The position numbers were made by a program, and so were the translations under genes. Shown here in pieces: positions 42,813 through 51,146 of a stretch of DNA of 64,000 bases. The stretch is from positions 1 through 64,000 of the forward strand of contig NZ_NVQE01000012.1 in the NCBI RefSeq assembly GCF_002591975.1, in the 5' to 3' direction. Below the pieces are notes generated by a model. The model had not been told where the DNA came from and did no database searches. It was given only the letters and a program-made list of their open reading frames with translations. This stretch comes from Mycobacterium neglectum (GTDB lineage Bacteria; Actinomycetota; Actinomycetes; Mycobacteriales; Mycobacteriaceae). How positions within the stretch are numbered: the first letter of the stretch is position 1; the number at the start of each line of letters is the position of its first letter.

Positions 42813-43672
42813 AGGTTCCTCGATCTGTTGACGAAGCGGCCCTCTCTGGGCGAGAAGAGCCATCCGCCACCGGCTTTGGTCCCGCCGTCGACGGGAATGT
42901 TGTGGCCGGTGACGAACGTGGACTGATCCGATGCCAGGAACAGCGCGACGCGGGCCTGGTCCTCGGGCCAGCCGACCCGGCCAACGGGTGCCCACGATGC
43001 CCATAGCTCATCGACATCCTCATACCCGGTCAGGTAGTCGACCTGCGGCGTCTGCGCCAGATCGGTGCCGATGCCGTTGACCCGGATGCCATGCCTGCCG
43101 AGATCCACCGCCAAGCAGGTGGTGAAATGCGCGGCCGCGGCCTTCATCGCCCCGTACACCGGGTCCTTGGGGTAGCCGCGCATGCCCTCCACCGAATGCA
43201 CGGTGACGATGCTGCCGCGGTGGGCGCCGATCATCGAAGGGACGAAAGCCCTTGTGACGGAGAAGACGTGCCGAAGGTTGATGTCGTACTGCTGTTGCCA
43301 CGAGTCCGGCGTGGAATCGCGGAACGGCACCAGCGGCCGATAGTCGCCGACGTTGTTGACCAACACGTCGACCCGGCCATGCTCGGAGAGCACGGCGTCG
43401 GCCAGTCGGGCGACATCGTCGTCGGCGGTGACGTCGACGACGTGGCAACGAATCGACCCGCCGGCGTCGGACACTTCGTCGCGGATGCGTTCCGCACGTT
43501 CCCGATCGGCCTCGGCGACTTCGACGAGTGCCCCGTGCTGCGCGAACAGTCGGGCGATGCCTGCGCCGATACCGTCACCACCACCCGTGACGACCGCGAC
43601 TCGACGGTCGAGGAGCCGATTCCAGTCGTCGATCGGCGGGACTCCGTTCTCACCGGTCATGGCGACGGACAC
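42809..43672 (-). CDS. short-chain dehydrogenase/reductase
   Basis: A 287-residue SDR: VAVVTGGGDGIGAGIARLFA, LVNNVGDYRPLVPFRDSTPD, VTVHSVEGMRGYPKDPVYGA with catalytic Ser, Tyr and Lys (YGAMKAAAAHF), and IPVDGGTKAGGGWLFSPR at the end. It starts at GTG 43672 sharing a base with the IclR stop. The position between IclR and the KstD-like gene suggests it handles the same ring substrate. Confidence 0.87.
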   Translation of the reverse strand: MSVAMTGENGVPPIDDWNRLLDRRVAVVTGGGDGIGAGIARLFAQHGALVEVAEADRERAERIRDEVSDAGGSIRCHVVDVTADDDVARLADAVLSEHGRVDVLVNNVGDYRPLVPFRDSTPDSWQQQYDINLRHVFSVTRAFVPSMIGAHRGSIVTVHSVEGMRGYPKDPVYGAMKAAAAHFTTCLAVDLGRHGIRVNGIGTDLAQTPQVDYLTGYEDVDELWASWAPVGRVGWPEDQARVALFLASDQSTFVTGHNIPVDGGTKAGGGWLFSPREGRFVNRSRNL

Positions 43673-44556
43673 TATCGGCTCTCTTCTATCCGGCGGGCGA
43701 CATCACGTACCGCGGCCCCGAACTGGCGGATTTCCTTGGCACTCAGACCGCGAAACGGCGCCGCCGTGATGGACATCGACACCACGCCGTCGGAGTCTCT
43801 GACGGGCACTGAAATGGTCGCGATCTGATGCTCAGCGCTGCCGTCGAGTTCATCGGGCAGATAGTCGACCAGTGTCAAGTCGGCGAACGCGCCGGCCAAC
43901 CGTGCCGTGATCTCGTCGGGCTCACCGTCGGCGGCCAGCGCGCGCAGGGCCAGATAGACGCGGACGTACTCGCGGCTGAGCCGTTCGATCACATAGCCAC
44001 GCTCGCGCACCTGGGCGAGCACTGACGTCAGGCGTTTGCGCAGCGCCGTCGACGGTTCACCGATCCCGGCGAGCCACGCCTTGATCGCCTGCTCGCCGGC
44101 CCACGCCACGTAATCGCGCCCGAAGGGGGCCACCAGCGGCATGCGCAGGCCTGCCGTGACACGCGGCGCGGCAAGCGAATCCCCCACCGAGTCCGTCACC
44201 TTCAGCATCGCCCCCTCACGACGAGCCAAGAAGACCTGCGCACCAACGCTTTCGGACAGACCCTCCAGCAGCGAACGGAACTCACGGTCGTGCGTCGGGC
44301 GGGCCAGCGCACCGATGGCCGGACCCCACGAATAGCTCGCCGATGGTTCGTGTCGGACAACCCAGCGGTGATGAGCGAGGGTCGCCAGGATGGCATGACC
44401 CGTGGCACGGCTGATCCCGAGGCGGCGGGAGATGTCCGCGAGCGAGAAGCTGCGCGCCGGGTCGCCGGCCAACAGATGCATCACTGCGACGACACGTTCG
44501 GTCGGCGGGGAGGGCGCTTGACGGCCGTCACCCCCGGCGTCTACGTTCAGCGTCAC
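43672..44556 (-). CDS. IclR family regulator (KstD/sulfotransferase region)
   Basis: A 294-residue IclR protein. The HTH is ERVVAVMHLLAGDPARS followed by LGISRATGHAILATLAHHRW, and the ligand-binding part ends with AAPFRGLSAKEIRQFGAAVR. It starts at GTG 44556. A 12-bp palindrome lies just upstream in the gap to the divergent sulfotransferase, so it may control both directions. It is the first gene of its own minus-strand operon. Sequence similarity to the IclR at 39509 is visible in ATGHAILATL/ATAHAILKTL. Confidence 0.86.
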   Translation of the reverse strand: MTLNVDAGGDGRQAPSPPTERVVAVMHLLAGDPARSFSLADISRRLGISRATGHAILATLAHHRWVVRHEPSASYSWGPAIGALARPTHDREFRSLLEGLSESVGAQVFLARREGAMLKVTDSVGDSLAAPRVTAGLRMPLVAPFGRDYVAWAGEQAIKAWLAGIGEPSTALRKRLTSVLAQVRERGYVIERLSREYVRVYLALRALAADGEPDEITARLAGAFADLTLVDYLPDELDGSAEHQIATISVPVRDSDGVVSMSITAAPFRGLSAKEIRQFGAAVRDVARRIEESR

Positions 44557-44572
44557 AATATCGAACGGTATG

Positions 44573-44584
44573 TCGAATATTCGA
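44573..44584. promoter_or_regulatory. palindrome TCGAATATTCGA upstream of IclR
   Basis: A perfect 12-bp palindrome 16 bases before the IclR start and about 28 before the sulfotransferase start. A related half-site (TATCGAAC) lies just to its left. It shares the TTCGA core with the palindrome at 39447. Confidence 0.5.
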
Positions 44585-44612
44585 ATCGCGCAATCACCTC
44601 CGAGGACCGGCG

Positions 44613-45884
44613 ATGGGCACTGCTTCAGATGTTCAAGAGCTCAGCTTCGACGATCTGACCGCTCCGCGGCTGACCGAAGTCCAGCGCCAGATTCTCGAGC
44701 ACACCGAGCGGCGCCACATTGATCTCGGCATCGAGCAGATGGTCGACGAGGCCGTCGCCGAGGCGGGTGTCGACGACTTCGCCGCCGATGATGGTTTCTG
44801 GGATCGCGTGGCCGCCTATGCCGCGGCGATCGACGGCGACGACGGACTGACCCAACTGATCCGCGGTACGTTGCGCCAACGCATGGTGCGGCTGCTGCGC
44901 AACCGGTTGTCGCTGACCGAACTGCTCAAGCGTCATCCCGAGATCGAGTCGATTCCGATCGAGAAGCCGTTCATCGTGGTGGGCATGCCGCGCTCAGGGA
45001 CGACGCACCTGGTCAACCTGCTGGCCGCCGATCCGCGGCGGCGCGCGCTGCCCTACTGGGAAAGCCAAGAGCCGCTGCCGATTCCGGGCCAGGGTCCCGA
45101 CGTCAACGGGGTCGACCCCCGGTACACCCGCGCGAAGAACGAGCACGACGCGATGATGGTCAGCGCGCCGGCCACCGCAGCCATGCACGACCGCTTTCCC
45201 GAGGCGATCGAAGAAGAGGTCGAGATTCTCGACCTGGACTTCGCCGGGTACGTGCTGGAATGGCATGCCCGCGTGCCGGGCTGGCGGGACTTCTATCTCG
45301 GCCTCGACCAAACCCGGCACTACGGGTACATGAAAAAGGTCTTGCAGGCGTTGACGTTCCTGCGCGGTCCCCGAACCTGGGTGCTGAAGTCACCGCAACA
45401 CTGCGAGCAGCTCGGCCCGCTGATGACGACGTTCCCCGACGCCACCGTGGCCTTCACCCACCGCGATCCCGTCGCGGTGATCCAGTCCGCGATCACGATG
45501 ATGGCGTACTCCGACCGGCTGCGGCGGCGCAGCATCGAACCGCAGTGGCTGCTCGACTACTGGGCCGACCGCGTCGAGCGCCTGCTGCGCGGGTGTGTGC
45601 GGGACCGCGCGCTGGTGCCGGCCGAGCGCAGCGTGGATATCGGCTTTCACCATCTCAACGGCCACGAGTTCGACCTGCTCGAGGACCTCTACGCCCGGGC
45701 CGGAGTCGAGCTGACGTCCAAGGTCCGCAGGGCGTTCCAGGGCTATCTGGACCGCAATCCGCGCGGCAAGCACGGTTCGGTGCGCTATGAGTTGCAAAGG
45801 CACTTCGGGGTGTCACCCGACGAACTACGCTCGCAATTCGCCTTCTACTTCGAACGATTCGACGTGCGACCCGAAGGACACTAG
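44613..45884 (+). CDS. sulfotransferase family protein
   Basis: A 423-residue PAPS-type sulfotransferase. The 5'-phosphosulfate loop FIVVGMPRSGTTHLVNLLA lies near residue 120, RGPRTWVLKSPQHCEQLGPL follows, and the 3'-phosphate site is in FPDATVAFTHRDPVAVIQS. It would transfer sulfate from PAPS to a hydroxyl group of a lipid or steroid-like acceptor. It starts at ATG 44613 and directly abuts the MBL gene. An acceptor cannot be read from the sequence; the neighbouring SDR/KstD genes suggest a cyclic or isoprenoid lipid. Confidence 0.87.
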   Translation: MGTASDVQELSFDDLTAPRLTEVQRQILEHTERRHIDLGIEQMVDEAVAEAGVDDFAADDGFWDRVAAYAAAIDGDDGLTQLIRGTLRQRMVRLLRNRLSLTELLKRHPEIESIPIEKPFIVVGMPRSGTTHLVNLLAADPRRRALPYWESQEPLPIPGQGPDVNGVDPRYTRAKNEHDAMMVSAPATAAMHDRFPEAIEEEVEILDLDFAGYVLEWHARVPGWRDFYLGLDQTRHYGYMKKVLQALTFLRGPRTWVLKSPQHCEQLGPLMTTFPDATVAFTHRDPVAVIQSAITMMAYSDRLRRRSIEPQWLLDYWADRVERLLRGCVRDRALVPAERSVDIGFHHLNGHEFDLLEDLYARAGVELTSKVRRAFQGYLDRNPRGKHGSVRYELQRHFGVSPDELRSQFAFYFERFDVRPEGH

Positions 45885-47132
45885 GTGAGTGAAGAACCGA
45901 TCTACCGGAGTCGCCCCGGCGCCGACGCCATGGCACCGGCCACGGCCGAACGTGCGGAGGAAGTCGCGCCCGGCGTCTGGTGCTCGCCCGGGCTGTCCAA
46001 CACCTATCTGCTGACCACCGCGGAAGGTCGCGTCGTGGTCAACACCGGGATGGGGTTCGAAAGCCAGGTCCATCGCACGAATTTCGACGCCGTCGACTCC
46101 TCCCCCATCCGCTTCATCATCGTCACGCAGGGGCACTACGACCATGTGGGCGGCCTGGACACGATGCGCGACAATGAAACTCAGGTGGTGGCGCAGGCCA
46201 ACTGGCGCCACTGGCGCGACGACAACGAGCGCCTGCTGGCGTATCGCGCCAACAACAGCGCCTTCGCATTCTCCGACAAGCTCGCCAGCGGCATCACCGC
46301 GATTCAGCAGCGGTTCGGGCGTCGCCTCCCGGCCCAAGCCGCACTGTCCGCTGACATCGAAGTGGACGACTCGCACGTGTTGACCGTCGGAGCGCGCACC
46401 ATCGAGCTGCTGGCGACCCCCGGCGGCGAGACCACCGACTCGATGGTCGTCTGGCTGCCCGAGGAAGGAGTGTGCCTGTGCGGCAACACTTTCGGGCCAG
46501 TCTTCGGTCACATCCCTAACTTCGTGACGATGCGCGGAGATCGGTACCGCGACGCGCTGACCACCATCGCCTCCATCGAACGGGTCCGCGACCTGCGACC
46601 GGAGGTCCTGATCACCGGACACTTCGGACCGATCCACGGCGCGCAGCGCATCCACGCCGAACTGACCCGTCTGCGCGACGCGATCGCCTACGTCCACGAC
46701 CGGACCGTCGAAGGCATGAACGCCGGTAAGGACGTTCACACCTTGATGCGCGAGATCACCCTGCCTGCCGAACTCGAAGTGGGCCAGGGCTACGGCAAGG
46801 TGGCCTGGGACGTGCGGGCGATCTGGGAGAACTACTCCGGATGGTTCCACCATCGTTCCACCACTGAGCTTTACGACATCGGCCCCGAGGAACTCAACGC
46901 CGACCTCGTTGACCTCGCCGGCCCCGACCGGATCGTGGAAAGGGCCGAGGCACACCTCGCCACGGGCCGACCGATTCATGCGATCCATCTCGCGGAAGCC
47001 GTCGTCCATGCCGACTCGGGACATGCGGGCGCACGCGCTGTGCTTACGGCCGCGCATCAGAACCTGCTGGCCGCCAGCACCAACTTCTGGGAATCCGCCT
47101 GGCTGACCAAGAAGATCGGAGACTACTCATGA
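45885..47132 (+). CDS. MBL-fold hydrolase, alkylsulfatase-like
   Basis: A 415-residue metallo-beta-lactamase-fold protein with an alkylsulfatase-type dimerisation tail. The first metal motif reads TQGHYDHVGG: the first His of HxHxDH is Gln82, while His84, Asp86 and His87 are kept. PGGETTDSMVVWLP and ITGHFGPIHGAQR are the later ligand regions. The usual AEN ligand block is CGNTFG. Alkylsulfatases hydrolyse long-chain sulfate esters. The substitution may mark a mononuclear or otherwise altered site. The gene starts at GTG directly after the sulfotransferase stop, so the two are one unit. Confidence 0.83.
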   Translation: MSEEPIYRSRPGADAMAPATAERAEEVAPGVWCSPGLSNTYLLTTAEGRVVVNTGMGFESQVHRTNFDAVDSSPIRFIIVTQGHYDHVGGLDTMRDNETQVVAQANWRHWRDDNERLLAYRANNSAFAFSDKLASGITAIQQRFGRRLPAQAALSADIEVDDSHVLTVGARTIELLATPGGETTDSMVVWLPEEGVCLCGNTFGPVFGHIPNFVTMRGDRYRDALTTIASIERVRDLRPEVLITGHFGPIHGAQRIHAELTRLRDAIAYVHDRTVEGMNAGKDVHTLMREITLPAELEVGQGYGKVAWDVRAIWENYSGWFHHRSTTELYDIGPEELNADLVDLAGPDRIVERAEAHLATGRPIHAIHLAEAVVHADSGHAGARAVLTAAHQNLLAASTNFWESAWLTKKIGDYS

Positions 47133-47869
47133 CCGCGCGCGCGACCTTTGACTTCACCGGAACCGAAGCGCTGATCACCGGAGGAACCAGCGGAATCGGG
47201 CACGCGACGGCGACTCTGTTCCGCGACGCAGGCGCCGCGGTGACCGTCACCGGCACCAAGGCCGGTCCCGGCGACTACGACACCGACCTCGCCGGAATGA
47301 CCTATCGGCAACTCATCCTCACCGACGCGAGCTCAATCGACGAGTTGGTCTCGGCGACAACCACACTCGACGTGTTGGTGAACAATGCGGGGGCGAATTT
47401 CCCCGGTGGTTTGAACGAGGCCGATCCAGACGGCTTCGAGGCGTCGGTGGCGCTCAACCTCACGGCGCCGTACCGCTTGACGGTCGGCCTGCGCAGGGCG
47501 TTGGCGGCTTCCGGCGGCGCCAGCGTCGTCTTCCTGTCGTCGTTGTCGGCGCTTCGGGCGGTGACCATGGTGCCCGGCTACGGCGCGGCGAAAGCCGGCA
47601 TCGCAAGCCTTACCCACAACCTCGCGGTGAAGTGGGCGCCGCGCGGCATCAGGGTCAACGCGGTGGTGCCCGGCGTGATCGACACCCCCATGACCGAGCT
47701 GGCCCAGACGGTGCCCGAGATCATCGACGCAGAACTCGCCCGAATTCCGCTGGGCCGCTTGGGCACACCCGCCGAGATCGCGGACACGATCGCGTTCCTG
47801 TGCACCGAGCAGAGTTCCTACACCAGTGGTGCGCTGTTCGTCGTCGACGGCGCGTCCACCAGCCAGTGA
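47129..47869 (+). CDS. short-chain dehydrogenase/reductase
   Basis: A 246-residue classical SDR, length as usual: ALITGGTSGIGHATATLFRD, LVNNAGANFPGG, LSSLSALRAVTMVPGYGAAK with Ser/Tyr/Lys, PGVIDTPMTELAQ, and LFVVDGASTSQ at the end. The ATG overlaps the MBL stop (ATGA). It belongs to the sulfotransferase-MBL-SDR-LLM operon. Confidence 0.9.
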   Translation: MTARATFDFTGTEALITGGTSGIGHATATLFRDAGAAVTVTGTKAGPGDYDTDLAGMTYRQLILTDASSIDELVSATTTLDVLVNNAGANFPGGLNEADPDGFEASVALNLTAPYRLTVGLRRALAASGGASVVFLSSLSALRAVTMVPGYGAAKAGIASLTHNLAVKWAPRGIRVNAVVPGVIDTPMTELAQTVPEIIDAELARIPLGRLGTPAEIADTIAFLCTEQSSYTSGALFVVDGASTSQ

Positions 47870-47882
47870 GCGGGGCGTTCCG

Positions 47883-48851
47883 ATGACGATGGCGATCCTG
47901 CGATTCAATTTCGCCGCGCCGCACGATGACCCGCCCGCGCGCCGCGACCGGATACAGGCCGCACTGGAACTCAGTTCCTGGTCGGAAACCCGCGGTGTGA
48001 GTGCCGTCAGCTTCGACGAGCACCACCAGAGCGGGCATGGCTGGAGCTCCAATCCGATCATGACCGCAGCCGTTCTGTTGGCCCGCACCGAACGCGTCGT
48101 CGCCAGCGTCGACTGCGCACTCGGACCGCTGTGGCATCCGGTGCGACTCGCCGAGGACATCGCCCTTGCCGACACCATCGGTGGCGGACGGTTGATCGTC
48201 ACGCTCGGGCTGGGATACCGGCCGGTCGAATACGAGTTGTTCGGAACGCCGTTCGACGACCGCGGACGCCTGATGGACGAGCTCCTCGAGACGGTGATGT
48301 CCCTGTGGGCCTCCCCAGAATTCACCCCCGGCCCGCTCAGCCGCCCTCACCCGACCGTGTTCGTCGGCGGTAGCGTCCGCGCCACCGCGCGGCGGGCCGC
48401 CAGGCACGGCCTACCGCTCAACCTGCCCAGCCACCTCCCCGAGCTCGCCGATTACTACCGCGAACTGTGTGCCGACGCCGGGCACACGCCGATCGTCGTC
48501 ATGCCGCCACCCAGCAGTCGCGGCATGGTCTTCCTGCACGAGGACCCGGATCGGGCATGGGCAGAACTCGGCGAGCACTACCTGTGGGAAGCCCGCGTGT
48601 ACTCGGGATGGGGTGGCGGTGAGGTGCACTCCTTCATGCACGGCACCGAGAGAATCGAGACTGTCGACGACGTCAGGGCCGCGGGCCGGTACCGCTTCAT
48701 GTCACCCGAGCAGTTGATCGCCAACGTCACAGAGAACCCGCTCGATCACATGGTGCTGCACCCGCTCGTCGGCGCCATGCCGATCGACGAGGCGTGGAAA
48801 TCGGTCCAACTGCTGACCGACGAGGTGCTCCCCGCCCTGAAACGGCAGTGA
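47883..48851 (+). CDS. LLM-class flavin/F420 oxidoreductase
   Basis: A 322-residue luciferase-like protein close to the one at 36188: ELSSWSETRGVSAVSFDEHH, GRLIVTLGLGYRPVEYELFG, TVFVGGSVRATARRAARHGL. It starts at ATG 47883, 13 bases after the SDR stop, and a longer open frame upstream overlaps that SDR and is not used. It closes the four-gene operon. Confidence 0.85.
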   Translation: MTMAILRFNFAAPHDDPPARRDRIQAALELSSWSETRGVSAVSFDEHHQSGHGWSSNPIMTAAVLLARTERVVASVDCALGPLWHPVRLAEDIALADTIGGGRLIVTLGLGYRPVEYELFGTPFDDRGRLMDELLETVMSLWASPEFTPGPLSRPHPTVFVGGSVRATARRAARHGLPLNLPSHLPELADYYRELCADAGHTPIVVMPPPSSRGMVFLHEDPDRAWAELGEHYLWEARVYSGWGGGEVHSFMHGTERIETVDDVRAAGRYRFMSPEQLIANVTENPLDHMVLHPLVGAMPIDEAWKSVQLLTDEVLPALKRQ

Positions 48852-48882
48852 ACGGACATCAGCAGGCACAATCGCATTCAGC

Positions 48883-49575
48883 ATGTCTGACATCGAAGGA
48901 TCCCCACCCACCTCGCGGCGGCGCCACATCGTGCGCCTCGCCGTGGTCGTGGCGTTCCTGCTGGGCATGTTCTACCTGGTCGCGATCGCCAGGGTCATCG
49001 ATGTCGAGGCTGTGCGGGGTGCCGTCGCCGCGACAGGTCCCGCTGCGCCCGTCGCATATGTCGTCGCATCCGCGCTGCTCGGCGCCGTGTTCGTGCCCGG
49101 ACCGATCCTGGCTGCGGGCAGCGGCGTGCTGTTCGGGCCGGTGCTGGGGCTGTTCGTGACACTGGGCGCGACCGTGGGAACCGCGGTCATCGCCAGCCTC
49201 ATCGGCAGGCGCGCCGGACGAAGCAGCGCACGAGAACTACTCGGGACCGAGCGGGCCGATCGACTGGACAGCCTGATCGAGCGACGGGGATTGTGGGCCG
49301 TCGTCGGGCAGCGCTTCATCCCCGGCGTCTCGGACGCACTCGCCTCCTATGCATTTGGCGCGTTCGGGGTCCCGTTGTGGCAGATGGCTATTGGCGCGTT
49401 CATCGGATCGGCGCCGCGCGCGTTCGTCTACACCGCGCTTGGCGCATCGATCGGGGACCTGAACACCCCGCTGGCGTATGTGGCGGTCGCGATCTGGTGC
49501 GTCACCGCCGTCATCGGTGCGTTCGCCACCCACCATGGCTACCGAAAATGGCGGGCACGCTCGACGTCCCATTGA
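48883..49575 (+). CDS. TVP38/TMEM64 (SNARE-associated Golgi/DedA-like) membrane protein
   Basis: A 230-residue inner-membrane protein with about five helices. The core has [40 protein letters not shown] and [20 protein letters not shown], characteristic of the VTT domain. DedA/TVP38 members act in lipid scrambling and membrane homeostasis. The function here is not specified. It lies on the same strand 31 bases after the LLM gene and 31 before R2lox. Confidence 0.85.
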   Translation: MSDIEGSPPTSRRRHIVRLAVVVAFLLGMFYLVAIARVIDVEAVRGAVAATGPAAPVAYVVASALLGAVFVPGPILAAGSGVLFGPVLGLFVTLGATVGTAVIASLIGRRAGRSSARELLGTERADRLDSLIERRGLWAVVGQRFIPGVSDALASYAFGAFGVPLWQMAIGAFIGSAPRAFVYTALGASIGDLNTPLAYVAVAIWCVTAVIGAFATHHGYRKWRARSTSH

Positions 49576-49606
49576 CTGTGACGGCGCTCACACTAGAGTC
49601 GGACGC

Positions 49607-50545
49607 ATGGACAGAAACCGCTCTGATTCACTCGCCGCCGGCGGCCTCAACTGGGACAGCCTCCCGCTGAAGCTCTTCGCCGGGGGCAATGCCAAATTCT
49701 GGAATCCCGCCGATATCGATTTCTCGCGCGACCGGGACGACTGGGAAGCCATGTCGGAGCTCGAACGGGACTGGGCCACCCGACTGTGCGCTCAGTTCAT
49801 CGCCGGCGAGGAGGCGGTGACCCAGGACATCCAGCCCTTCATGGCCGCCATGCGCGCCGAAGGCCGCCTCGGCGACGAGATGTACCTGACCCAGTTCGCG
49901 TTCGAGGAGGCCAAACACACGCAGGTTTTCCGGATGTGGCTCGACGCGGTCGGACTGACCGGCGACCTGCAGCCCTATCTGGACGACCTGCCGTCCTACC
50001 GCCAGATGTTCTACGAAGAGCTTCCGAAATCACTCAACGCACTGGCGACCGATCCCTCACCCGCCGCTCAAATCAGAGCCTCGGCGACGTACAACCACGT
50101 CATCGAGGGAATGATGGCGCTGACGGGATACTATGCGTGGCACCGCATTTGCGTGGACAACGGCATTCTTCCCGGGATGCAGGAACTGGTACGCCGCATC
50201 GGCGACGACGAGCGCCGCCATATGGCGTGGGGCACCTTCACCTGTCGACGCCATGTCGCTGCCGACGACGCCAACTGGACGGTGTTCGAGAACCAGATGG
50301 CCGAGCTCATTCCGTTGGCCCTGCGCAACACCGACGATGCGTTCGCCCTCTACGACGAGATCCCCTTCAACTTCACCATGGACGAGTTCACCGCGTACGC
50401 CACCGACAAGGGGATGCGCCGGCTCGGAACCATCAGCAGTGCGCGGGGACGAGAGCTCGCCGAGATCGACGTCGACTACTCGCCGGTGCATTTGGAGGAC
50501 ACCTTCGCTGACGAGGACAGGAAAACCTTGGCCGCCTCGGCCTGA
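49607..50545 (+). CDS. R2-like ligand-binding oxidase (R2lox)
   Basis: A 312-residue ferritin-like protein that assembles a Mn/Fe cofactor and forms a tyrosine-valine ether cross-link. Numbering coincides with Rv0233: Glu68, Val71 (EEAVTQD), Glu101 and His104 ([10 protein letters not shown]), Tyr162 and Glu167 ([10 protein letters not shown]), then Glu202 and His205 ([10 protein letters not shown]). This separates it from class I ribonucleotide reductase R2. It is thought to oxidise hydrophobic molecules such as fatty acids. ATG 49607 is used; the upstream extension of the frame lies over the TVP38 gene end. A large inverted repeat follows its stop. Confidence 0.93.
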   Translation: MDRNRSDSLAAGGLNWDSLPLKLFAGGNAKFWNPADIDFSRDRDDWEAMSELERDWATRLCAQFIAGEEAVTQDIQPFMAAMRAEGRLGDEMYLTQFAFEEAKHTQVFRMWLDAVGLTGDLQPYLDDLPSYRQMFYEELPKSLNALATDPSPAAQIRASATYNHVIEGMMALTGYYAWHRICVDNGILPGMQELVRRIGDDERRHMAWGTFTCRRHVAADDANWTVFENQMAELIPLALRNTDDAFALYDEIPFNFTMDEFTAYATDKGMRRLGTISSARGRELAEIDVDYSPVHLEDTFADEDRKTLAASA

Positions 50546-50571
50546 CACCTCGCCGAACCATGATGCGATGT

Positions 50572-50651
50572 TGCCAAGCTATGAGCGACAGTGTCGCCCA
50601 TCTACTACATCAGCACCGAGCATGCGCGACAAAGTCGCTCGTAGCTTGGCA
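50572..50651. repeat. 80-bp inverted repeat (26-bp arms) between convergent genes
   Basis: Arms 50572-50597 and 50626-50651 are complementary with three mismatches around a 28-base loop. Each arm contains a smaller dyad (GCGACAGTGTCGC and GCGACAAAGTCGC). It sits between R2lox and the DUF35 gene ends, so it may terminate transcription, or it may be a dispersed extragenic palindrome. Confidence 0.8.
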
Positions 50652-50657
50652 GGAAGA

Positions 50658-51089
50658 CTAGTCAACCCTCGGAGCGAAGACCGGCATGTAGACGCTTTCA
50701 TCGCCGACTTCCTGGCGTTCGAAACGAACCTCGACGAGGAGGCCGATACGGACCGAGTCCGGTTCGCAGTCAACGATATTAGATGCAATACGCAGGTCGG
50801 TTTGTTCCTCGAGCTCGACGATCGCGATCACATACGGCACCGGTACTGCCGGATTGAATGGTTGATGATTGACCGTATACGTGAACACCGTTCCACGGCC
50901 GCACACTGCGCGGGATTCCAGCACGCCGTCGCAATCCGGGCATTCGGCGGCCAGGGGAACAACCCACACCCCGCACCGGGTGCAGAATGGGACTCTGAGC
51001 TGCCCATCGGCTCCCGCAGTCCAGAACGCCCGGTTGTGATCGTCGAGCGCGGGCAGCATCCGCGTTGAGGGTGGGGCGTCGTCGGCCAT
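50658..51089 (-). CDS. DUF35 zinc-ribbon/OB-fold protein
   Basis: A 143-residue acyl-CoA-type OB protein. Zinc ribbon cysteines: VPFCTRCGVWV and ECPDCDGVLE, then RGTVFTYTVNHQPFNPAVPV and PYVIAIVELEEQTDLRI. ATG 51089 is preferred to a TTG nine bases earlier. The gene is divergent from the thiolase at 51147. The pair repeats the DUF35-thiolase partnership at 27153/29165. Confidence 0.88.
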   Translation of the reverse strand: MADDAPPSTRMLPALDDHNRAFWTAGADGQLRVPFCTRCGVWVVPLAAECPDCDGVLESRAVCGRGTVFTYTVNHQPFNPAVPVPYVIAIVELEEQTDLRIASNIVDCEPDSVRIGLLVEVRFERQEVGDESVYMPVFAPRVD

Positions 51090-51146
51090 GAGTAGCAAAG
51101 TACATTCCTATCGGCTGTCATTACAAAAATAGACGGATGGGTGTCG

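Noticed and set aside
45825..47057. 410-aa minus-strand frame over the MBL gene
   Set aside because: Shadow frame; the plus-strand MBL protein has family motifs throughout and coupled neighbours.
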